Shown here: positions 56,043 through 64,000 of the stretch, one piece after another
Numbering within the stretch: the stretch's first letter is position 1
Layout of the letters: every line of letters starts with the position of its first letter
DNA from: Massospora cicadina
Lineage: Eukaryota; Entomophthoromycota; Entomophthoromycetes; Entomophthorales; Entomophthoraceae
Length of the DNA: 64,000 nt
NCBI GenBank assembly: GCA_022478985.1
Contig: JAKSZP010014446.1
Span: 248,001 to 312,000 of the forward strand
Direction: 5' to 3'
The notes under the pieces: model-generated
Seen by the model: only the letters and a program-made list of their open reading frames with translations
What the model was told of the DNA's origin: nothing
The model's database searches: none
Position numbers and translations under genes: made by a program

Positions 56043-56570
56043 TTGCGTCAAGCCTTTATGAGTGCCCCCGTCTTAGCCCATCCTGACTTTTCCAAACCTT
56101 TTATACTATTTACCGATTTCAGTGATATTGTTATTGGGGCCATTCTGGCTCAACATGTTACCAATCTGGTTGATCACCCCATTGCATACTATAGTAAAAC
56201 CCTTTCTAAGGATGAACGCAATTATAGTATTACAGAGAGAGAATTCCTCACTGTGTTATCCACTGTCAAGCATTTTCGCCCTTATCTATATGGCAAGCAT
56301 TTTACTATAACGGATCACGCTTCCCTGAAGTAGTTTCAACAAATGAAGGATCCTGATGGGCGCTTAGCTAGATGGGCTTTAAAGCTCCAAAATTATGACT
56401 TTGCTATTCAACATCGCGCTGGAGCTATACATCAAAACGCTGATGGCCTTTCTCATTTGCCTATCTTAACCTTATTCTCTGCAGAGGAAGATTGCATTTA
56501 TGACCTGAACAGTAGACCTGAGCTCTTTTGTATGAATCTATGGATGTTATTTCGAAGCTACAATCCTTAA
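56043..56570 (+). pseudogene. RNase H of element C
   Basis: FILFTDFSDIVIGAILAQHV (catalytic Asp kept; the usual DAS is DFS), PIAYYSKTLSKDERNYS, EFLTVLSTVKHFRPYLYG, FTITDHASLK then TAG (Trp in D) then FQQMKDPDGRLARWALKLQN, and HQNADGLSHLPILTL. Near-intact apart from the TAG near 56331 and one small deletion. Confidence 0.88.
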
Positions 56571-56579
56571 CCAAAGACA

Positions 56580-57650
56580 CTCAGGTTAAAGAAGGTTCAT
56601 TATATAAAAATTCAGGATCTAAGTGGTTGTCCTTTATTTGGCCCTCTGCGAGGACTGATACTATTATGGAGGGCCACCAAGCTGTAGGTCATTGAGCTGT
56701 CACTAAGACACTACAGTGGTTAAAGAATCATTGTTACTGGGATAACATGCTGGAATCTGTACATGATTCTGAATCTTGTCTTAAGTGCCAACAACAACGT
56801 GGTGGAAATCCTACGTTCCAACATCAAATTGTGGGACCTTCCAAACCCTTCTCTACTATAAGTATTGATGTGGTAGGTCCTTTCCCTATGGCCACCTATG
56901 GACATTGATATATTCTGTTAGCTATCGATCATTTTACTAAATGGATTGAAGCTATTTCAGTTTCCACAGTTACCGCCAAGGTCACGGTGTTTTTTTCTTT
57001 TTAAGCAAGTTTTCAACAGGCATGGTAGCCCAAAAGCCCTGTTATCAGATAATGTGACCAATTCATTTCTCAGGTGATAGTTGAGCTTACCAAACTATTG
57101 GGTACTTATCAATCCTTTACAACCCCTTATAATCCTTCTACTAATGGTGCGGGCAAACGGGCAAATGGTACCCTAGTAGCCATTCTTTTAAAAGTTGACC
57201 TCAAATGATCCTAATAGGTGGAACATTTACTTACTTTTTGCGATGTTAGCTTATAGAGTTATATATCATCATATTCTTGATATGTTTCCTTTTAAAGCTC
57301 TATGTGGTCGAGAACATATCCTCCCCTCACGTGTACAACCTATACATTGAAGAGGCTACCCCACAAACTACCAATTCAGCTACTTGAAGATTAGCTGATG
57401 AAATCATCCAATTACAAGCATTAGCTTCAAGTTACCTTTCTGCTACCACTTTGAAGGAAGGAATCAGAACTAACGCTAGTAGAACTACATTACCAGAATT
57501 TCAAGTCAGGCCTCTTGTACTCATCTACCACCATAGGCCTGGAGGAAGGATTCACAAATTGGACACCTTATGGGCTGGTCCTTATCATATTATTTATCAT
57601 CAGGGTAATTAATACTTCAGTGCACTATTGATACCGGTATTGTTATCAAT
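56580..57650 (+). pseudogene. Integrase of element C
   Basis: HQAVGH and CLKCQQQRGG supply the HHCC zinc site near 56680-56810. ISIDVVGPFPMATYGH near 56865 carries the first catalytic Asp, LAIDHFTKWIEAISVSTVTA follows, SDNVTNSF near 57040 the second, and NPSTNGAGKRANGTLV near 57140 has Lys (AAA, 57155-57157) where Glu is required. LIYHHRPGGRIHKLDTLWAG near 57520 is the C-terminal part. Stops at about 56695, 56908 and others. Confidence 0.87.
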
Positions 57651-57653
57651 AGA

Positions 57654-58049
57654 GTGCATAGTAGGTTTCATCACAATTATGTGCCCCCTAGGCAAGATCT
57701 TGAGGGGGGCATTGTTGGAGATACAGCTAAGATGACCAGAATTACTTCAAAACGAGATTTGATATCTCAGTCTAATGATATTGTAGAACCTATGACAGGT
57801 ATTTCCAGTTCTCAATTTGACCGAAGAAAGACCCTTTGGAGTTATTGGCCTCCTATGATGAGTGAGGCTAAGCAATCTGAAGAAGCTCAGCAATCTGAGA
57901 TGACCAAGCAATCCAAAATGACCACACATTTTGAAGGGGCTAAGCCCTCGCTAAGAAAGTCAATCACATCTAACAAGAATAATGAATTGGATATGACCAT
58001 CACAGATATTTTAATAACAATGATAATCAGCAATTTGGCCATTTGTTAG
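57654..58049 (+). CDS. Pol tail running into the U3 of the 3' LTR (131 aa)
   Basis: A frame that starts in the last internal bases (SRFHHNYVPPRQDLEGG, over the polypurine tract) and continues about 110 codons into the LTR: ISSSQFDRRKTLWSYWPP, SEAKQSEEAQQSEMTKQSKM, GAKPSLRKSITSNKNN, then the hydrophobic MTITDILITMIISNLAIC. Homologous frames exist in both D LTRs and, with a TAG, in the 5' LTR of C. The internal start codon may not be real; the frame is probably the Pol C-terminus or a reinitiated small protein. Function unknown. Confidence 0.45.
   Translation: MHSRFHHNYVPPRQDLEGGIVGDTAKMTRITSKRDLISQSNDIVEPMTGISSSQFDRRKTLWSYWPPMMSEAKQSEEAQQSEMTKQSKMTTHFEGAKPSLRKSITSNKNNELDMTITDILITMIISNLAIC
57698..57712 (+). 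other. Polypurine tract of element C
   Basis: CTTGAGGGGGGCAT directly before TGTTGG at 57713. Confidence 0.7.
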
Positions 58050-58334
58050 AAAAGATCTTAGCTCAGGTGAGTCATGGAAATCCTCGTGAAGAACCACTAA
58101 ATTTTCCCCTACAAATATTTATGGATTTTAATTAATAAAGTATCTCAATTATTGTCACACATAGCCTAATTCTGATCTATTTCATACAGAATTCTGTATT
58201 TCTGGTTGTAAAAAACTATAGCAACGGAACTAATAACCTCATTACACTTGTGTCAATCTTTGAAGAGCCATGAAACTAATAATTTTATAGCCTTTGTAAC
58301 ACCTGCTTAAGTAATTTCTCACAAAATTCTAATA
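57713..58334 (+). repeat. 3' LTR of element C
   Basis: 622 bp, TGTTGGAGATACAGC to CACAAAATTCTAATA, followed by GACAT. Pairs with 51250-51869. Confidence 0.92.
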
Positions 58335-58344
58335 GACATCTTCC

Positions 58345-58770
58345 AAATGGCTTTTGAACTTACTGGTGTTACTTTTACCCAATTCTGGAAAAAAAATTAT
58401 ATTACAACTTGATGCATCCCTTTCTTCAACTGAAGAGTTTTTTAAAGAGATGATAATGTTAATGAGCATCTAGTCACTTACTGTAGCTTAAGTATGGGTT
58501 TTCATGAGAAAAAACATACTGCTACCAAACAAGGTTGTTTGTCTGAAATATTCTTACAAACAATCTTGGGTGTACTTACATGGTGTAAAGGTTAAGGCTG
58601 TGATTGGACACACGTCACTATGCTGGTTAGAACCCTTAGAGAACTTGAAGGGTGGCTAGCGCGCTGTGCCCTTAAACTTCAGGCTTATGACTTTGACATA
58701 ATCCACCGCATTGAAGATTAACACCATAATGTGGACTGTATATTGCAATTATCAAAGGTAGCTAAAACAC
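58345..58770 (+). pseudogene. RNase H remnant (element F)
   Basis: ILQLDASLSSTEEFFKE near 58403 (catalytic Asp), HTATKQGCLSEIFLQTILGV near 58514, HTSLCWLEPL near 58600 and GWLARCALKLQAYDFDIIHR near 58652, followed by HHNVDCILQLSK. This is the usual Ty3 RNase H ending. It lies just right of C's target copy; its missing polymerase should be on the left of C but was not recognised there. Confidence 0.7.
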
Positions 58771-58929
58771 CATATTTCACTGACATGATGTATACAAATA
58801 TGAACTGTGGCGACTACTCAGATGAACTTCCTCGAGTGATAAGAGCACTGGATAGAAGTACACTAATACTTTTCAGAAAGAAAGCAAATTATCTAATAAA
58901 AAGCAGACTCAACATGTACTTCCCTAAAC

Positions 58930-59730
58930 CTTTGGATCAGCCAAACATCATTATTGATGCGCACAATGTGATAGGGCACAGAGGATTGCACAAGAAAATA
59001 TAATTTATGACCAACTTAGTACTGCTATAAAGCATAAATTTAATGTCATGGACACAACTTTATGTTATCAGTGTCAAGTGGATTTTCCATTATACAAGAA
59101 CACAATCTACTGCTTTGTAAAAAACTCATATTTCATGGCACACTGAGTCTATGGATGTTTTAGGACCTCTGTCAGCTGGCACAGGACATGTTATATATAG
59201 TTTTCATAGCTAAGATCATATAATAAAGTGGGTTGAAACATAAGCTATTTGAATCTAAGTGCTGCAACAACAGCTAAATTTATTATATAGTTTAATATCT
59301 TACAACATGGTTGTCTCCTATTTACTTTCAAAGACATTAGGATAAACTTCACTTCCCATGTTATACCTAAGTTGATTGAATCTATTGAATCTTCAGAGTA
59401 ATTATAACACCATATCACCCTAATCTTAAAGAAACTGTACAATGAGTCAATGGTAAAGATAAAAGTTCTATATACGATTATAAAAGGCCATGTTTTAGAT
59501 TGGAACTCATTATACTCACCGCTGTGTCTTAATATTATATTATTGTCACTCTGTGACGGCGAAAAGCTATTACAACTATCTTATAGAAGGCATACAGCCT
59601 TTCCACTGATGTAGTCCTGTGTAGAAGATACTGCTGAAGTGGAACCACCAAAATAATTGTTGGAGGAATCCAGATAATTTATGCTCGCTGGTGCTTTACG
59701 CCGTCTGGATTTCACAAAGATTTATTTAAA
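58930..59730 (+). pseudogene. Integrase remnant (element F)
   Basis: HNVIGHRGLHKKI near 58960 is the zinc-binding start, CYQCQVDFP near 59070 the paired cysteines, SMDVLGPLSAGTGHVIYSF near 59150 the first catalytic Asp, DIRINFTSHVIPKLIESIES near 59330 the second region (Asp kept, Gly-Thr lost). The end near 59720 is unclear. Not family II by sequence; its closest relative here cannot be named. Confidence 0.68.
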
Positions 59731-60394
59731 AACGAAAAAATCGAGCACATATAAAAACTTGAGGTTTTCATGAATTTTATTAGAAGCGCGGGAAAAAAAG
59801 AAAATGATCCCTCTTAATATCTGACCATTCATCATTTAAGCTGTATAAAAGTTCAAAGGGATTCAGTAATAAGTTAAGAATGGCTTGTTGCAGCCTGAAT
59901 AAGGAAATATATGCATTCAGCCTATCAAAGAATGGAATACTCGCTTCACTTTGCCTGAATGATGGATGGGGAGTTAACTTTTGGCAATGCATACCTATGA
60001 GGTAACAATTTAATGAACTTCAGCCAATCCCAATCAGAGTAAATTATTTCACCTTGGGGGACCCCCTCCACGCCTATAAAAGGGGATAATCCCCATGTCA
60101 GTGCTTGAATGGACATGGTTTCAGATAGGGGGAGTACCATCCAAAGACACCCCTAGGGTCCACCACGTGGCCAGGATAATCTGACTGCCAATCTCATTTT
60201 AATTGCCCATGAAATATATAAAATTGTGTTACCCCAATCTGCAGGCCTTCACCGAGAATCAGCCCAGGTCTTTCGGCTGATATAATCATTAGTATCATTT
60301 AAATCCTTCATATTAGTATTGCAAGCTTGCAAATGGCGCTTTTCTTTCTTGTAACAATCACTTTATTTACTATGATTCAATTTGAACAGCAATT
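59731..60394 (+). other. Possible 5' region of the LINE, with TATA-like repeat copy
   Basis: No gene. Contains CTATAAAAGGGG (60074-60085), the second copy of the repeat at 1944-1955, and a C-rich stretch before it. It could be the LINE 5' UTR or an older LTR fragment. Confidence 0.4.
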
Positions 60395-61430
60395 TTGGAT
60401 AATCACACACAGGAAAGATGGGCGACTTTATTAACAAAAATAATACAACATGGGCAAGCATTGTGGCAAGCGGTGCGCTTAACGGTGCAACTAAGGGCAA
60501 GAAACGCCCTGGAGGGGGACCAGGAACCCAAGCCAAAAAAATCGCAAACTCAGACACTGTCTGGGTTTATGGTAAATAATGTAAAGCACGCGCAATACAT
60601 GTACATTCAATTCAACCAACCTTTGTCAAAGGTGGAACATGGGATCTGACTCTTCCTTGGGGATGAGTCACCGACCCTGTGGGAGAAAACATGTGAGGCA
60701 CAGCCCTCACTTTTCCCTCACGCGGTGTATGTAGCCACCAACAACATGGGCCGCGGCTGAATTGATATTGGTTCTAAAACAGCTAATGAAGCTGATGCTG
60801 CAGCAAAAATCTGCGTGGAAATTGCCCTCCCTGAGGGCAAAAAATTGTGCGCACCGTGCACACCAGATGGAACAAAGCAAAAACTTTGTTCATCTCCTTT
60901 GACTCGCTCCCCACCAACCTTTCTTGTAAGGTAATTGAGGAGGAGCTCCGCAAAGGTCTTGTGGCCTACGGAGAAATCCAACAACTCAAATTACAGCGAT
61001 TTTGCTTAATGCCTGACCTGTGCACGGGCAAAGCTATCGCTGTAATCAACCCCTTCCCAGAAGTGGAAGAGGATTTATCCAGAATTCCCCATGCAGCAGA
61101 ATTTCACTTCACAGATGGGGGCCAGTTGGCTGCATTCCAAGCTACACCAGAACATGCACCACCCGTTTGCAACCACTGTGGCTCACTGGGACACAAGGAA
61201 CATGCATGCCCTGTAAAAGAGGGCTTAATGGAAAATGATTTTTGTGAAGAAGCTATGGACGAGGATAATGAAAGCTTCACCAAAATGACTGATGGCCACC
61301 ACCCATTCCGCTGGGGTGAAGATGGACTATACTCCATCGTGGACCCAGTTACAAGCAAATAGCATAAGGCAGCACAAAAAGCCTGCAAGATAGCAGCGGC
61401 TGAAGCGGTGGCACACGCGGAATACGCCAT
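60395..61430 (+). pseudogene. LINE ORF1 (Gag-like, CCHC)
   Basis: Binds LINE RNA in related elements. It starts MDNHTQERWATLLTKIIQHG at 60395, with stops TGA at 60647 and 60758. At a run of six A (60839-60844) the frame changes; from 60847 it is open for 171 codons: FISFDSLPTNLSCKVIEEEL and GKAIAVINPFPEVEEDL resemble an RRM-like fold, and VCNHCGSLGHKEHACPVK at about 61165-61215 is one CCHC zinc knuckle (C-x2-C-x4-H-x4-C). An acidic region follows. After the TAG at 61360 an Ala-rich helix continues. Confidence 0.8.
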
Positions 61431-61839
61431 TAACCACTGACAAATTCAGGAGGATATTTCAGATATTCACCGAACCAACTAATCAGAAAAATATGCCCAG
61501 GTTGAAAATTTTCATAGTAACTAGACTGAGCCACAAAGTGTCATCAGTCATGCACATACTGAGGAACAATTCAACCGCAATTTGGGTGAAAATGCGGTGC
61601 ACAATGCAACAAAGTTGAGCCTCAAAAATATAAAATCCAATTAACAACCCGCATCAAATCAACATGAGACCTGTGCAGGAAAAGTTGATGCAAATGCAAA
61701 AAACCGCAATTCCCTTGAATCATTGGGTCAGATCAAGGGAACCAACAATGGCAGTGAAAGAGTTGGAGTACAGACGCAGAGCATGGCCAAAATGAGCCGC
61801 GGTGGGATAGGACCAGAGGGTCCTCCCAACCACTCCTGA

Positions 61840-62620
61840 GGCGCCACGGGCACCTCAGTGTCAATAGGGACATTAAATATCGTGGGAGCCAGGGCTCATA
61901 CGTCCCAAGCCAAAAAGCTGGCATTCTTGCAAAAACCTCTTGTAGACATCTTGGCCATCCAAGAAACCCACTGCCTACAAGGGGAAGAAGAATCCTGGTC
62001 AACCAGGGTCGCACCATCACAATCAGTATGGACGTCTCACTGTGGGGTGATAGTCCAAAACAACAAAAAATTTAAAATTACAAATTCATCATCACACTTG
62101 CATGGTTGAGTCCTGGTAGCAACAATCACATGCCAAGATGAAATAATTTTGTTATCATGAATCTACGCACCATGCACTGCAACTGAGTGAAAAAAATTTT
62201 GAAAAAATTTCTACTCTCACCCTCCCACCAGATATCATCATGTTAGGCGATATCAACTGCTGGGATAACCCCAATACAGATCGATGGCCTAATCCCAGGG
62301 GATACCCACCTGGACACATTGAATATCTCACAATGAAGGCATCTTTTGGCTTACAGGATGCTCTTCCCCCCAATTCATCAATCCTTCCCCATATGACAAG
62401 ACCCAACATATGTGAGGGACTGCTCATATTGATGAGTCGTATTGACCACATCCTCATCCCACAATCCCACCACTCAAGAATCTCCAAAAATACAACAAAG
62501 ATCAATTTTTCTGATCACCGATTAGTTATGGTGCAGTTAATGCCAACCCAATCCCACACACAGGTGACGCCTTGGAGAAAGCTTCACCCAGAAAATCTAA
62601 GATTGCCTGAGATATCTAAT
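61840..62620 (+). pseudogene. LINE ORF2 endonuclease domain
   Basis: APE-type nuclease that nicks the target. SIGTLNIVGARA opens the fold (motif with the first Asn), LAIQETHCLQGEE near 61950 holds the metal-binding Glu, IMLGDINCWDNP near 62237 the GDxN motif, LMSRIDHILIPQ near 62430 the SxxDH-preceding strand, and FSDHRLVMVQL near 62509 the catalytic SDH. A frameshift lies in A-rich sequence near 62190, with stops at 62107 and 62158. It is in the same frame as the open part of ORF1. Confidence 0.85.
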
Positions 62621-62739
62621 TAGGTTAAAACAAGGCTACAAACCCAGCATTCACAGCCCCATTCACTTTGGATCCCATCAGAACATGGGAAAATTTCAAA
62701 AAATATTTAATCAACAAAACCTGATATATTGCATCATGC

Positions 62740-64000
62740 AAGTACACCGCGGACACAGCCACAATCAAGCGTACCTTGGCAGAACTAGACCACCTGGAAA
62801 TAAATACTCTGAAATCTGGCTATAGCCCTAATTGGGGATGCAAATGGGCAGAAATTTTAGCCCGACTTAACAATCTCATCTTTGAACACCAACACAGAAT
62901 CAAAGTATCAAACAAAGGTAGGTTTATAAAGGAAGGAGAAACCTGTTTGACATACTTTTTCCACCAATTCCACTCCTGCGGAAACCAGCCCACATGCACA
63001 CAGGTCCGCAAGACCAACGGCACTGTGGCAACTGACCCTGAGGAGGTCAAGGTGGAAGTACACCGCTATTACACCAAATTATATCGCGATATGCCAACAG
63101 ATCCACAAAAAATTAAAGAAATTTATTCAAAATGCCAAGATATAAAGTACACCACCAAATTACAATATACTATCCCTTATCACACGGGAGGAGCTTTGGG
63201 AAACAATTCGCGGTGCACCACGTAGGAAATGCTCAGGGCCTGATGGGATACCCTACAAATTTTACAAAAAATATTTTCAACAAATTGCCCCCCTCCTATT
63301 GGCGTCAATGAACCAGAGTTTGTTGGAAACACGCCTATTACCAGGAGGCCATGAATCCTATGTTATAACCTTGTATAAAAAGGGTGACAAGTTGGACCTG
63401 GCCAACTGGCGCCCAATTGCACTCTCTAACTCTGACACAAAAATTCTAGCAAAAATCTAGCAGCTAGATTAGGCGCAATTGCATCTGACGTCCTATCACC
63501 CAACCAGTTTGGGTTTATACCAGGGCGTTCAATCTGGAACAACATACACCCTGTTGCAAACATTTGCCAATCCAAAGCAACTGGTGCCCTGGTCTTCTTG
63601 GATCAGGCTAAGGCGTATGACCGTGTTAGCTGGCCATACCTAAAAGAATGTAAACTTGCCTTCAATCTCCCACCAAGATTCATAAAATGGGCGATGCTCC
63701 TAACAGAATCTGCAACCATGGCTGTATGCGGCCCTGGATTCCTAACAAACAATATCAAACCACACAGAAGGCTCAAACAAGGGGATCCCCTCAGCCCACT
63801 GCTATACAATTTCAGCTTTGACCCGCTCCTCCAAGTAACTGACTCACGTCTCATGGGGATAACCGCACAAGGACAACCAACAGTCAAGATACTGGCCTTT
63901 GCAGATGACTGCGTAGAAGGTATAGCAACCAATGAAGATGCCCGACAGCTGGAACACACTCTAGAGGAATACTCCAAGGTGAGCAATGCATCGCTCAACA
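62740..64000 (+). pseudogene. LINE ORF2 reverse transcriptase domain (partial)
   Basis: Target-primed reverse transcriptase. FEHQHRIKVSNKGRFIKEGE near 62880, CSGPDGIPYKFYKKYF near 63232, YVITLYKKGDKLDLANWRPI near 63360, PNQFGFIPGRSIWNNIHPV near 63500, FLDQAKAYDRVSWPYL near 63594 (catalytic Asp), RLKQGDPLSPLLYNFSFDPL near 63768 and LAFADDCVEGIA near 63895 (catalytic FADD). From about 63457 to the window end the frame is uninterrupted. Frame changes near 63200 and 63455. Confidence 0.9.

Larger units (their letters stand above)
51250..58334 (+). mobile_element. Element C: best-preserved collagen-Gag Ty3/gypsy (family II)
   Basis: A complete 7085-bp element between GACAC (51245-51249) and GACAT (58335-58339), a 5-bp target duplication with one C/T change. 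LTRs are 620 and 622 bp and roughly 95 percent identical over their first 370 bases, so it is the youngest LTR element here. Order: LTR, primer-binding site, Gag with collagen-like domain, capsid and zinc knuckle, protease, reverse transcriptase, RNase H, integrase, polypurine tract, LTR. Stops and frameshifts make it non-autonomous. Confidence 0.93.
60395..64000 (+). mobile_element. LINE (non-LTR retrotransposon), continues past window end
   Basis: ORF1 with a CCHC knuckle, APE-type endonuclease and reverse transcriptase follow in the order of L1/Tad-like LINEs. The polymerase is open to the last base, so RNase H (if any), 3' UTR and tail lie outside. Frameshifts near 60842, 62190, 63200 and 63455 and several stops make it inactive. 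No target duplication can be seen because only the 5' side is in view. Confidence 0.85.

Noticed and set aside
61733..62020. Minus-strand 95-codon gene opposite the LINE endonuclease
   Set aside because: Shadow of the endonuclease frame, which carries recognisable QETH and later GDIN and SDH motifs on the + strand.

Overview
The window looks like transposon-choked intergenic DNA of a eukaryote, most likely a filamentous fungus with a repeat-bloated genome. It holds Ty3/gypsy chromoviruses, a CCHC-bearing LINE with an APE-type endonuclease, a tRNA-derived SINE and at least one possible Ty1/copia scrap. The sequence is AT-rich and almost every reading frame is broken by stops and frameshifts. 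I could not recognise a single host gene. The lineage within fungi (or even the fungal assignment) cannot be proven from this sequence alone.

Layout. 1-3788: a broken unidentified coiled-coil ORF, a short protease-like scrap and AT-rich DNA. 3789-30902: one old Ty3/gypsy copy (element O, + strand) blown apart by nested insertions. Element A (+, 9291-15230) sits in O's integrase with target duplication TAGGC/TAGGT. Element B (-, 15667-30225) sits further along the same integrase gene with ACTTA/ACCTA. Element D (-, 18279-25663) sits inside B's integrase with a perfect GCAAT duplication. A tRNA-type SINE (20760-21049) sits inside D with an 18-bp duplication. O's integrase gene is therefore read in three pieces (8870-9290, 15236-15666, 30226-30417).

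30903-51249 is a more scrambled graveyard: AT-rich DNA, gag and protease of another element (G, +), a decayed minus-strand Ty3/gypsy (H), mosaic minus-strand fragments (44880-48470), and a plus-strand integrase with its 3' LTR start (49556-51249). 51250-58334 is a complete LTR-to-LTR copy (element C, +), the best preserved sister of D, with GACAC/GACAT flanks. 58345-59730 holds another RNase H/integrase remnant (F). 60395 to the window end is a LINE (+) running off the edge.

Two Ty3 families dominate. Family I (A, B, probably 47051-48470) has 1.1-1.4 kb LTRs, a chromodomain at the end of integrase, and an unusual reading frame lying entirely inside the LTR. Family II (O, C, D, G, probably H) has shorter LTRs (about 475-622 bp), a TGGTGCTC primer-binding site, a CCHC Gag and, most remarkably, a collagen-like Gly-X-Y domain inside Gag, seen in four separate copies. 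C and D are separate insertions, yet they share the same lesions in reverse transcriptase and integrase. Their pol frame runs on into the U3 of the LTR.

All coordinates of domains in decayed copies are approximate (tens of bases). LTR ends, target duplications, the SINE and the motif positions were read base by base.
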